Positions 9,292 through 19,227 of a DNA stretch of 64,000 nt are shown piece by piece; the stretch's first letter is position 1, and the number at the start of each line of letters is the position of its first letter. Where the stretch lies: assembly GCA_949126835.1 (NCBI GenBank), contig OX421506.1:22760301-22824300 (forward strand), given 5' to 3'. A program made the translations under genes and the position numbers. The stretch is from Anisus vortex. Taxonomy: Eukaryota > Mollusca > Gastropoda > Planorbidae. The notes beneath the pieces are model-generated. The model ran no database searches, had not been told where the DNA came from, and saw only the letters and a list, made by a program, of their open reading frames with translations.

Positions 9292-12200
9292 TTAAAAGGG
9301 TTTATTGTAATTTGGTGTTACTAATACAGGTGCCTCAGAAAGAACATCTTTTAATTTCTCAAAGGCTTGGTGGCATTCATTAGACCATTTGAAAGTGCAA
9401 TTCTTCTTTAATAGATTTGTTAATGGACATGCAATGGTTGAGAAATTTTGACAGAACCGACGGTAGTACCCCGCCATCCCGAGAAAACTACGGAGTTGTT
9501 TACAGGTTTCAGGAACAGGGAACTCACGAACAGCCTTAACCTTTGCATTTAATGGTTTTACCAAACCATTTCCCACTATGTGACCTAGATACTCGATGGT
9601 TGCATGGCAGAACTGACTCTTAGTCAAGTTAATGGTGAGATTAGCATGAGTCAATTTCGTAAATAACAAATGTAGTTGATCTAAATGAGATTTAAAATCG
9701 TCACTAAAGACAACAATATCATCGAGGTATGCATGACATTTAGGAATGTCCTGAGTAATGGTATTTATTAACCGTTGAAAAGTAGAGGGTGCATTAACCA
9801 TACCAAAGGGCATGACCTTAAATTTGTACAGTCCGTCAGGGGTTACAAACGATGATATCTCCTGAGCCCTCTCCGTCAGTGGAATCTGAAAATACGCCGT
9901 CAATAGGTCAATTTTCGTCACAAACTTAGCATTACTCACTTGATCTATTAGATCGTCGATTCTTGGTATTGGATAGGAATCAGTTTTTGTCACTTTGTTT
10001 ACCTTACGGTAGTCCACACAAAACCTCATGGATCCATCGGCTTTAGGTACCAATACGCAAGGGGAAGACCAGTCACTACTACTAGGTGTAATAATGTCAT
10101 TGTCAAGCATGTAGCGAACCTCTTTACGGATGCATTCTAACTGGATAGGATTTGACCTGTATGGATGTTGTTTAATAGCTTTAGTATTTTCATTTAAAAT
10201 AACATCATGCTTAACTACACTAGTTCTACTAGGTACATCTCCAAATAAATGGATATTTTCATTAATTAGACCTTTGATAGCGGATTGTTCGCAATCAGGT
10301 AAATGTGCCAATTTTTCATTTAGGTTTTTTAGAGCCTTTGTATTTTGCAGTTTGCTTTCTGCCACTTCACGCTCAATTTCGGGTGAATTATTCCCGACTT
10401 TAATAACAGTGTTTACCGAGGCAACAACATTTTGTTCTTCTCTGGTAATGTATGGTTTCAACATATTGATATGGCACACTCGTTGCGATTTCCGTCTATC
10501 AGGGGTCTTTACAAGATAGTTAACCTCACTAAGCTTAGCCATAACCTCATAGGGTCCTGTAAACTTGGCACTCAGGGGTTGACCAGACAGTGGCGTCAGC
10601 ATGAGAACTTTATCACCAGGTTGGAAGATACGGGTTCTTGCGTTGACGTCATAATAGACCTTCATCTTGTCTTGTGCCTGCAAAAGATTAGATCTGACAA
10701 CTTTTAATGCATTATACAGTCTATTTTTAAAATTTTCCACGTATGTCAGTAGACCAGTGTCTTCAGTGGATGACAACCATGTCTCTTTTAACAGCTTTAG
10801 TGGTCCACGAACTGTGTGTCCGAATACCAGTTCAAAGGGACTGAAACCAAGAGATTCTTGTACAGCCTCTCTGGTTGCGAAGAGTGCGAAGGGAATACCA
10901 CGATCCCAGTCGTCGTTATGCTCGAAACAGAAAGTACGGGGCATATTCTTCAATGTTTGGTGGTATCGTTCCAGTGCGCCTTGACTCTGTGGATGATAAG
11001 CACTCGATACTGCATGACGAATACCCAGCCGTTCTAAGACTTGGCGAAATAACTTCGATGTGAAATTTGAACCTTGATCTGACTGCACGGTTTTCGGAAG
11101 ACCATATCGGGTGAAGAATCCGATAAGTGCATCAGATATTTTGTCGGCTTTGATGCTACGTAGAGGAATAGCCTCTGGGAATCTCGTTGCCGAACACATT
11201 ATAGTGAACAGATACTGGTGGCCAGCCTTAGTCTTAGGCAACGGACCGACGCAGTCTATAATGATGTGACTGAAGGGTTCTGAGAATGCTGGTATGGGTC
11301 GTAGAGGAGCTACCGGAATGGTCTGATTCGGCTTGCCGACCATCTGGCAGACATGACATGATCTGCAAAACGATGTGACGTCACGACGTAGGCCAGGCCA
11401 GAAGAAATATGGAAGAATCCTGTCGAAGGTTTTCTGTATCCCTAGGTGACCAGCATACGGTGAATCATGGGCCATATGTAGTATGTCCTTGCGGTATACA
11501 TTGGGTACCACGATTTGATGTACTTCGCTGCATGTTTCATCGTCGTTTTCTTTCCCTCTCCATTTCTTCATCAACAACTCATCCCTCAGGTAATAACCTG
11601 CGGCCATTGTTTCTAATTCTCCTTCATTCTTTGCTTCTTCTTTTAGTTTCCCGATCTCTGGATCTTTGCTTTGAGCAAGAATGAGTAGTTGTCTAGGCGA
11701 CAAATTATTTTGATCAGTATGACTTGAGTGACCACCTAGAACATCCGCCATGAAGGTTGCTTGCAAGTCAATCTCTGGTGTTGGTTCTGGTTTCTTTGTC
11801 GATTCATTAGTCATCTGCTGTTTCTCCATAGCTCTGGTGATAACACATACTGAATTTTCAGTATTCTTACACTGAACAGAGTCTTTGGTTTCTTTAAGTA
11901 CAGGATGTACCTGATTCTTGGCAATGTCACTTCCTAAAAGTAATGAAATGCCTCTGTAGGGAAATTTCTTCACTATCCCAACAATAACAGATCCAGTGAA
12001 GTAATTACACTTCAACTGTATACGATGTAACGGTGCCGTAAGTGTTCCAGCCATAGTACTGATCAAGGCATACTGGCCTGTATGAGTCAATTTCGACGTT
12101 GGTACAGTATTCTTCAACAGTAGAGATATATCAGCACCGGAGTCACGTAGAATTTTAATCTTCCGTTCTCTAGCTTGATTATCTATAGGTGACACATAGC

Positions 12201-13743
12201 CCTCGCTAACATCCGATAGCATGCACTCGGGTAGTTCTCTGCCTACTGAGTTTCTTGCTACACTACTGCCTCCATAAGTAAACGTTTTATTTACTGTTTG
12301 TTCATCTGTCACCCTCCCTTTGGAGTTGAAACTAGAATGTTCAATAGCCTCGGTCTTCATTTCAAAGACTTTTTCCGACTTTGAGCAGCTTGGACATGCG
12401 TGTTTCGCCATCTCCTCATGACTAACATCAGATGTCTTTCTTTCAGCTTTAATTCTTTTGTGGGCAGTTTTATTTATGTGAGTTTCTGTTTGTACGGCGA
12501 TGTGTGATAAAACCACGTTGTTCTTGTTTTTAATGGGTCTTTTCTCTTTATGTAGACTCCAACAATTCTCTTTTATATGTCCATCTTTCTTACAGAATGT
12601 ACAGGTAATTCTCTTTTGTACAAAACTTGAATTCTCTTGTTTATCGGCTTTTTGTTTACTTTTATCCTCTGTCGATCTTAACTTCCTCTCTGTATTACTG
12701 TTTTGAGTCCTCAAACTTGTTCTGTCATTTTGAAAATAATGGCTATGCGGGTGAATAATGACGTATTCATCGGCTTTAACTGCTGCTTGTTCTGCTATTT
12801 CAATACCACGATCAGCCAAATGAACTTTTATATCAGTGCGAATCTTCTCAGTAAAATCCTCCATCAGTATGAGATTATATAGTTTCTCATAATCTTTATT
12901 CACATTCTTAGAACGTAACCATCGATCAAAATACTTTTTCTCTAATCTCAGGAAGTCAACATGTGAAACTTCTGGTTCCTTCTTGTACTCACGATATAAC
13001 TTTCGATACTTTTCTGGAGTTAGAACATAACTCAATAGTACTCTGCTCTTTATTAGTTCATAATCATTGCATTCTTCTGGAGTCAGATTCAATACAACAT
13101 CTAAAGCCTTGCCTTTTGTTAGAGCTGAACGTAAAAGTACTGCTTTCTTATCTTTAGGAAATTTATAATCGATCGAGTTTCTTTCGAAGACCATAAAGAA
13201 CTCATCAATCTCTATGTTCTCCATGCTTGGGACATGCTTTTTAAACTTATATAGTTCCACATTATTTGTTTCCTGAATCGTATGAGTTGACGAACGAGAC
13301 TTTGCCAATTCAATCCTTTCATTACTAGCGATTCTTTCTTTTTCCAATTCTTTCTCTTTCAATTGTACTTCTATTCTTTTACCTTCCAATTGTACTTGAA
13401 TTTCTAACTTCCTCATTTCTAACTGGAATTTCATGTCTGCACTTAGTTCATTTCCATTCATTTTAAATTCATGGTTATTTATGTCTGTTTTCATGGTTTC
13501 TGATACATTGAGAACCACTGATTCTTCATTATTCATAGTATTTTCTTCAAGCATTGCACCATGTCTTTTCAAACATTCCTTAATATCTTGAATCAATTTA
13601 CTCCTTACTGGTGTAACTTCAGTAATGTCTATTCCCAGAGAATTTGCCATCTCTTTTAACTGGGTTAGTGACATGCTAGTTAACTGTTCTGACGTGATAG
13701 CAAAAATATTCAATTGCTCCAACGTAAGATTAGCTTCCGCCAT
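9292..13743 (-). CDS. Gag-protease-integrase-reverse transcriptase polyprotein (Gmr1-like gypsy)
   Basis: A 1,483-residue frame starting with ATG at 13743, the first Met after the 5' LTR region. Order of domains: an N-terminal SAP-like helix pair (about 24-60); a charged coiled coil (about 105-145); a capsid region with a SCAN-like C-terminal part (about 245-328); a CCHC zinc knuckle (C381, C384, H389, C394); a protease with DSGAD (about 533-537) and LLLGSD (about 601-606); an integrase with an HHCC finger (H759, H766, C796, C799) and D830, D889, E925 in D,D-35-E spacing, followed by a GPY/F-type module (about 1063-1097); and a reverse transcriptase (about 1195-1375) with FCVDYRKVN and YLDD at 1339-1342. 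All catalytic residues are present. Gag and Pol share one frame with no frameshift. The frame ends at a TAA just after the RT connection region (KPF). Confidence 0.95.
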   Translation of the reverse strand: MAEANLTLEQLNIFAITSEQLTSMSLTQLKEMANSLGIDITEVTPVRSKLIQDIKECLKRHGAMLEENTMNNEESVVLNVSETMKTDINNHEFKMNGNELSADMKFQLEMRKLEIQVQLEGKRIEVQLKEKELEKERIASNERIELAKSRSSTHTIQETNNVELYKFKKHVPSMENIEIDEFFMVFERNSIDYKFPKDKKAVLLRSALTKGKALDVVLNLTPEECNDYELIKSRVLLSYVLTPEKYRKLYREYKKEPEVSHVDFLRLEKKYFDRWLRSKNVNKDYEKLYNLILMEDFTEKIRTDIKVHLADRGIEIAEQAAVKADEYVIIHPHSHYFQNDRTSLRTQNSNTERKLRSTEDKSKQKADKQENSSFVQKRITCTFCKKDGHIKENCWSLHKEKRPIKNKNNVVLSHIAVQTETHINKTAHKRIKAERKTSDVSHEEMAKHACPSCSKSEKVFEMKTEAIEHSSFNSKGRVTDEQTVNKTFTYGGSSVARNSVGRELPECMLSDVSEGYVSPIDNQARERKIKILRDSGADISLLLKNTVPTSKLTHTGQYALISTMAGTLTAPLHRIQLKCNYFTGSVIVGIVKKFPYRGISLLLGSDIAKNQVHPVLKETKDSVQCKNTENSVCVITRAMEKQQMTNESTKKPEPTPEIDLQATFMADVLGGHSSHTDQNNLSPRQLLILAQSKDPEIGKLKEEAKNEGELETMAAGYYLRDELLMKKWRGKENDDETCSEVHQIVVPNVYRKDILHMAHDSPYAGHLGIQKTFDRILPYFFWPGLRRDVTSFCRSCHVCQMVGKPNQTIPVAPLRPIPAFSEPFSHIIIDCVGPLPKTKAGHQYLFTIMCSATRFPEAIPLRSIKADKISDALIGFFTRYGLPKTVQSDQGSNFTSKLFRQVLERLGIRHAVSSAYHPQSQGALERYHQTLKNMPRTFCFEHNDDWDRGIPFALFATREAVQESLGFSPFELVFGHTVRGPLKLLKETWLSSTEDTGLLTYVENFKNRLYNALKVVRSNLLQAQDKMKVYYDVNARTRIFQPGDKVLMLTPLSGQPLSAKFTGPYEVMAKLSEVNYLVKTPDRRKSQRVCHINMLKPYITREEQNVVASVNTVIKVGNNSPEIEREVAESKLQNTKALKNLNEKLAHLPDCEQSAIKGLINENIHLFGDVPSRTSVVKHDVILNENTKAIKQHPYRSNPIQLECIRKEVRYMLDNDIITPSSSDWSSPCVLVPKADGSMRFCVDYRKVNKVTKTDSYPIPRIDDLIDQVSNAKFVTKIDLLTAYFQIPLTERAQEISSFVTPDGLYKFKVMPFGMVNAPSTFQRLINTITQDIPKCHAYLDDIVVFSDDFKSHLDQLHLLFTKLTHANLTINLTKSQFCHATIEYLGHIVGNGLVKPLNAKVKAVREFPVPETCKQLRSFLGMAGYYRRFCQNFSTIACPLTNLLKKNCTFKWSNECHQAFEKLKDVLSEAPVLVTPNYNKPF

Positions 13744-13998
13744 GTTTTATATTAATGACGTAAATAGAAGATAAAAAATTTCAACTTTACCTTTTATAAA
13801 GTCCTTTGAAATATTTTACACCACTGTTAATTTGTAGAAGATAAATTTTAAGGATGGTTGTGTACAAAGCTGAAAACAGTATGTCCGAACACAGACAGTG
13901 CCTCCCACGTAGACAGAATTTGAATAAATATTTGTTGTAAATCGTTTTCACTAAAACAGTTGTATATTCTTAATTTCTTATACATACAAACTTTAGAT

Positions 13999-14016
13999 CC
14001 AGGACTTGAGCCCCCA
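13999..14016 (-). other. Primer-binding site of the gypsy-type element
   Basis: Six bases inside the 5' LTR, the minus strand reads TGGGGGCTCAAGTCCTGG. It begins with TGG, as needed to pair with a tRNA CCA end, and TGGGGGCTC is the form used by tRNA-Pro-primed elements. The later bases differ from the well-known tRNA-Pro site, so the tRNA assignment is tentative. Confidence 0.65.
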
Positions 14017-14022
14017 ATCTTT

Positions 14023-14619
14023 TGTCACGTGCGAAATCAGCTACTGACGTTAGATGATATTTTTAGTAATGTATTATTATATATTATTTTGATTCATATC
14101 CATCTTGGATCTCACAAGGTTGTATAAGAATTTATATTGATGTTATTGAATTAGATTTGATGTTTATTTGACTCGTGGCGATATGAATCTTTTGTGTATA
14201 AAGTGATTTAGATAAACTGTACCTTAATATATATGAAATCCACAATCCTGTTTGAAATTGAACACAATTTTATTCCAACAAGTTGAGATGATAAAATATA
14301 ACAATACCACAGAATACATGTACCAGTATTATAATGAAACTTAATCAGTTGAGATTCTTCTATAATGAGTAAAGCCGTAATCCTATCTTTAAGAAAGTGG
14401 TCAACAACAGTCCTTCCACATTAGCGCCCAAACTAGAACTAAACTAAACGGTATTCCACCCTCGTGCATATGACGTATTTTATCGCTATGACGTAGTGTC
14501 TAGACATATGCATGTTTTATTCCTAACACGGAAACATTTCGGGTTTAAGATTATTTCATTTTAACTTTAGTTAATAATAACAAAACCAATATAATATGGA
14601 AATAAATCTACTCGTAACA
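14023..14619 (-). repeat. 5' LTR of the gypsy-type element
   Basis: 597 bp, matching 7471-8067 without a visible difference. In the element's direction this is the upstream LTR, carrying promoter and start of transcription. It is followed on the plus strand by TTAT, the partner of the TTAT at 7467-7470. Confidence 0.95.
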
Positions 14620-15560
14620 TTATCTATTGTTACAACAATTTGTTTGCAGCATTCATTGAGGAAGAGATATTTGATCATGTCTGTCCTAGTTGTTGTTTAT
14701 GTGGAAAAAGCCAAGTGTAATATTTCCTTTCATAATCGCCGTGTCCGAGCTGCAATCAAAAAGGTAGCTACAACGGGCGGATTGGAAATTGGGATGGGGG
14801 AGGAATCTTTTGCTCAATACTATCATATTCCTTCTGGAAGTGGCAGCACAAAATGTTCTACATCTACTAGTCAGTGCCCTCGCATGGGGGAGATGGAGGG
14901 GCTAAGGGGGGCATATGCCCGAGGCGGGGGACACTTCCAGGGGGGCGGCAAATGTAGTCTAAATATAGCAAATAAAGCACTAAACAAGCAGTTACAGTAT
15001 GCAAGGGGGCCGCGCTGAAACGTTTGCCCTGGGGTGTTAGATAAGTTGTAAAGGCTCTGCTACTAGTGGAATAAATTATTAGTAATACGTGTAGTTTTTG
15101 TAGTTTGGATGAGAACAAAAAAGAAAGTTTATAACTTATTTCAATGAAAGAAATTATATTTTAGATCGATAGTATGAAGATTGTATTAGGTTGTTTGTTT
15201 GTGTTGTTACAATAAGGATATGTATCACAGATGGAGACGGACGTAGGGGGAAGGGAGATAGAAAGATATAGATAAATAGATTGATAGAGAGAGAGAAAGA
15301 GAGAGTGAGTGAGAGAGAGGGGACGAGGTTGATTGTAAGAGGGTGGAATGAGACAAATGAGGCCAACCTAGAATAATATTCAAGAGGCTTGCGAGAGACG
15401 TTGGACATTGGACGCTGTGTCAAGAACCCGAACTTATAATAAACGATAATGATCATAGTCTTATTCAAACTTATCATCTTACTGCTATTTCTTTACCATA
15501 CAACAAGCATGTTGGATTCTTTCAAATAATAGATGCCTACGTTTCCTGAGAGTTTTTCTC
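14620..15560. other. Non-coding flank right of the gypsy element
   Basis: Mixed unique sequence with G-rich patches near 14880-14950 and a GA-rich stretch at about 15255-15320. A 140-codon plus-strand frame here begins inside the LTR and has no recognisable domain, so I do not call it a gene. Confidence 0.5.
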
Positions 15561-15641
15561 TTAACCCTTCCCGTACCGACCTACTTCTATCTATGCTGCC
15601 TTCAGTTCCGCTATATACTCGCCCGGGACTGTAAGGGTTAA
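15561..15641. mobile_element. 81-bp piggyBac-like mini-MITE, copy 2
   Basis: Bounded by TTAA on both sides, starting TTAACCCTTCCCGTACC and ending GACTGTAAGGGTTAA. It has the same length as 1431-1511 and differs at only about two positions by eye (one base in CCTTG/CCTTC and one in TACGCG/TACTCG). Confidence 0.6.
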
Positions 15642-16646
15642 TTTAATTTCTTTTTTTTTTTGGTTGCTTTGTTTCACTGGCTGAGAACTTTACTTAACCA
15701 GTGCGATGGGCTCGGCTAGTGGGTGCCCTCCTTAGCCTGGCACCATGGCACAACTATTCAAATAGCACCAACATGTCAACTAACTTATAGTCCTGCCCTT
15801 TGCGGTACGAACCAATGTGCATGCTGTATCTGTAATCTGTATTCATGCCCGTACATTGTAATTGATAAGTTACACGGCTGCTTTCTTTAACATTCTCTCT
15901 CTTCCACTCCACCCCCATCCCTTCCCCCCTCCCCCCCCCCCAAGTATAGTTATTAAGAAAAATGTAAGTATCAACCGACTCGATCGATCCAGAGCGACCT
16001 GCTCCTATTTATCAGAGCCTGCCAATTTTCTGACCAAAAAAAATTCTCTCTCTAAACGGGTTTTCCCCATCAAATCATTAAAAAAAAAAAGAATAAAAAA
16101 TGAAAATCAAAAGTTGTACCATTAATGATGCATGAATGTATGATGTATTTCATTTATCCCCCCCCCCCTTCCCAAGATAAAATGTTTGTTTTTTTCAAGA
16201 CCGAAATGAAATAAATTATTTGTTGTTTTTTATTAATGGACTTCTATCATTCTATCCTTCTCATTATATTTTCTAATGTTCTTATCGGTGAGTCTTGTGG
16301 TCTGACCGCTTGTAACGTAAAGCGGAAATATCCAAAAGGGGGGCAGAAAATCAATTCCAGTCTGGGAATTCCCATTACGCTAGATTATTATTAATGATGT
16401 TATTATTTTTTTATGTTGTCTCGATTATAATACGCTTGATTCTCAATAAGTCATCATTAAAACAAAACAACAACTACACAAATCAAAATGGAAGACTAGA
16501 CGCGGGGCTTAATAATCTTTTTTATAGAAAGTGAATCTGTAACATGTTGGATGTCCATTTGATTTTATTGTATTTACAACAAACCAACAACAATGTGTAT
16601 TATAAGTTTTTGGTTCACAATATTCCATCATTTTCCATTATATTGC
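15642..16646. other. Non-coding AT-rich stretch
   Basis: Contains C-runs (about 15928-15940, 16160-16170) and A-runs. Nothing coding is recognised. Confidence 0.5.
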
Positions 16647-16666
16647 CAATCATTTCTATATGCAGT

Positions 16667-16778
16667 ATATCCCGTCGGACAAAAAATTGATTAATGGGGG
16701 GCCGGTGGAGCAGCATTCACCAGTTTCTGTGGCCACGGCATACTAGGGGGTTGTGTGGCCAGTGCGGTGCCCAGCCGA
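16667..16778 (-). mobile_element. 5'-truncated SINE family A copy with target-site duplication
   Basis: Antisense SINE tail (CCCGTCGGAC, then GCAGCATTCACCAGTTTCTG and TGGCCACGGCATACTAGG). It is flanked by a 20-bp direct repeat, CAATCATTTCTAT(A/T)TGCAGT, at 16647-16666 and 16779-16798 with one mismatch. The duplication and the truncation at the tRNA end are what LINE-driven insertion produces. Confidence 0.8.
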
Positions 16779-17212
16779 CAATCATTTCTATTTGCAGTTG
16801 TGAAAGGCCGAAAAATTAAAAGGCTGAATCCACGCTCATTATGTGGATTTTTGTTTTTTGTTTCACCCTAGATGTATTGCCATTTATACACACACAAAAA
16901 AAACGTAAGAAGCAACTGGGGCTAGTAAAAAAAACAAGACTCACTGTCTCAATGACTGCAGACGGCTCCGGAGTCTACGGACCGCTAAAGCTGTCTTGTC
17001 GTCAGTCTTCGGCTCGTGACTGGCGCCGCCCAGGGCGTCTTGAGGCAACCGAGGTAGTTTGACCGCAGACTGAAAAGCCCAATAAATGTATCTTTAATAC
17101 ATACACGTAAATTAAACAGGCAATAATGAATACTGTTAAGGTAATTGGATATTTCATGGTACTTCGTAAAAATGTTGGGTAACCACTGGCCTTCAGAAAT
17201 AAATAAATGTTG

Positions 17213-17833
17213 TGACAAGTCTTAATTAGCCCAGACCTTTTCAATCAGTCAGGGTTCATCGTGTTCACGAACTTCCGGTTCATTACCGTCAATACCCATT
17301 AAATGATCTTTTCGCATTTTGATGGACATTGACAATTTATTTCAACCTCGCAGTTCTGGCCTTTAGAAATATTTACTAAGGCTACAATATTAGTTATGAG
17401 GAATCCTTTTTTAACATCCAAAAATGAGTATACGATAATAAATAGTCAACGAGTTCGTCAAGTTAAGTTAAATTTAGCTTTGTTTATAAAATGAAGTCGT
17501 TAAGTGCATCGGTTTTTGGCTTTAAAGAAACATAATCTATAGATACATAAAGACACAAAATGAAAATTCTTTTGCATCCTGCAATACGTTTGGATATAAA
17601 AAAAAGTGATTCTTCACGTCTGACTTTTACAATCCCTCCTTTTCTTTCGGCAACATCTTTTGAAAAAAAAAAATTTAATCTCCTATATCTACATCTTTTC
17701 GTACTGGCAGTACAACCAGTAACGCAGGATACAGACATATTTTTGTTAGTAAATGAACGTATAGGACCGGAAATGTTGGTACGCTATGAACGTTTAGGTT
17801 AACCATGCATGCATAATCATTAAGACTTCTCAA
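17213..17833 (-). mobile_element. Non-autonomous DNA transposon with THAP-domain relic, copy 1
   Basis: The ends are imperfect inverted repeats: TGACAAGTCTTAATTAG at the left and TAAGACTTCTCAA at the right. On the minus strand, shortly after the terminal repeat and a TTATGCATGCAT box, an open frame starts MSVSCVTGCTASTKRCRYRR and includes NFFFSKDVAERK and IAGCKRIF. This resembles the start of a THAP zinc-finger domain (C-x2-4-C, F-x-x-F/S-K-D, basic tail). Related copies are at 38391-38985 and 52251-52484. No catalytic transposase part remains. THAP fingers form the DNA-binding end of P-element-type transposases, so a deletion derivative of such an element is likely. Confidence 0.65.
17484..17738 (-). 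pseudogene. THAP-like finger remnant of a transposase
   Basis: An 84-codon open frame whose first about 60 codons match the frames at 38475-38657 and near 52345-52450. The Cys pair (SCVTGC) and SKD motif are present, but the conserved Trp and the later Cys/His pair of a complete THAP finger are not clear. It ends in unrelated sequence. I read it as the first exon of a dead transposase kept in a small element, not a host gene. Confidence 0.5.
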
Positions 17834-18206
17834 TAGAAGTCTGTAACAAAAGATTATGTTAAGATAACTAACCTTTCTGCTCATTTCATTGTGTGAAAAA
17901 CTTTGCCCAGTGTGCGATGAAAGCGTTATGTACAATGGAGTCTAGATCAACCTAACTTATCTGTTCACAAAGCGAGCAGTATAAATTAACAAAGCTTTTT
18001 TGTTAAAGCTAATTTTAATAGTAAAGTCTATAGCTACAGTTTTCACAATATAATGCTTGTTATTTCCTTTAATTTATCCTCTACAGATATTTTTTGTTAT
18101 AAGAATTGAAAGCACGGAGAAGTGCGTTTAAGTTAATTTTACTCTATTTATAAAAAAAATGTGCAACTTTCACGCGTGCACTGTTTACAGTAGTGTGATT
18201 TGTTTT

Positions 18207-18696
18207 TACTCCCTTTCTATTAACTCGTACTGTCTGCTTGTCCTGTTGCTTGCTTGCTTGGAAAACTTTGCATCGATTTTTCGACCACTTCCCGTCGTCC
18301 AATCGAACTGAAATTTGCGCAGCAGACTTGTCCAGACTAACAATACAGTCTATCAAATTTTCAGCATCATAACCTTTGGTATAGTCACTAATACCTTCGA
18401 CCAAATTGCGAATCGAAGAAAATAGAAACATGGCTGCCTCTACCGGAAGAGACGAAAGTAAATAAACTTTTCGGATATGTTCGTTTATATGAAATAAATA
18501 GAATGAAAACTACACAATATACATAGCCGAAACAAAGCGAGTTATCTTTGTATGTTTTTTGGCGGGCCAAAGCTAGAAAAAAAAAGATGTGCAAAATTTG
18601 TGTGTGGAAATGCATAAGGTATGATATCACTTATATTTATTTTCATCTAGCAAAATATAAATTATATATAAACTTAGTTTACAAAGAAAAGGAGTA
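18207..18696 (+). mobile_element. TACTCC-ended MITE, diverged copy
   Basis: Starts TACTCCCTTTCTATTAA and ends AAAGAAAAGGAGTA, a short inverted repeat. Inside is the family core ATTTTTCGACCACTTCCCGT followed by CAATCGAACTGAAATTTG. Better copies are at 40358-40799, 40835-41276 and 46282-46732. Open frames here are not conserved between copies. Confidence 0.65.
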
Positions 18697-18699
18697 TAA

Positions 18700-19225
18700 T
18701 AAAAACTGTTTCTTTTTGGGTTAGTTTATTACTGGTTCTAAAAGACTTAGTTTGACCAAAATTACAACCTAATTCCGCTAAGGTGGGTGACCTAATTTTC
18801 CTGTAATTACAGCTTAAGCTGTAATTTGACTGTGTCTTTTATATTAATACGCAATAGTATATTATACTCTAAAGGCAGCTTTCCTTTGACAAATTAGACT
18901 AGTTCTAATCTATTTATGTGAATATTTAACAGTAAACATAACTCTCTTTAGTTGACCCACTTTTAAGAAAAGTAATAGACATAATTCTGTCAAGTTAATC
19001 TAAAATCTAAATTAAACAAGTAGATTACAGTTTTTCCACAAGCAAGATGAAATTATAAGAATCAAATTGTTCTTGTTTTTCTCTTTCGAGTGGCCTTGGG
19101 ACATTGAATGGGTTCACTGAGCTGGTCAAGAAAGGTAACAAAAGAACACTTTTTGAAAAATTTATGGAAATGCAAGTCTAGACTCAAACCATAGGCAAGG
19201 AAGGATAATAATAATATGATATTAT
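18700..19225. other. Non-coding AT-rich stretch
   Basis: Unique-looking sequence with a small inverted repeat around 18800-18840 (TGTAATTACAGCTTAAGCTG). Nothing coding is recognised. Confidence 0.5.
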
Positions 19226-19227
19226 CA

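Larger units (their letters stand above)
7471..14619 (-). mobile_element. Complete Ty3/gypsy-type LTR retrotransposon with Gmr1-like gene order
   Basis: Two 597-bp direct repeats (TGTCACGTGC...CTCGTAACA, starting TG and ending CA) bound a 7,149-bp element flanked on both sides by TTAT, a 4-bp target duplication. A primer-binding site and a polypurine tract lie at the expected inner LTR edges. One long minus-strand frame encodes Gag, protease, integrase, reverse transcriptase and, after one in-frame stop, RNase H. The integrase precedes the reverse transcriptase, unlike ordinary gypsy elements. That order is known from the Gmr1 group of Ty3/gypsy elements. The LTRs show no difference on reading, so the insertion is recent. 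Confidence 0.95.

Noticed and set aside
10130..11684. Several plus-strand frames of 60-129 codons
   Set aside because: Antisense shadows of the gypsy polyprotein, with no recognisable domains.
14596..15018. 140-codon frame starting in the LTR and running into flanking DNA
   Set aside because: Begins inside the inserted LTR, has biased G-rich sequence at its end and no domain; best read as chance.
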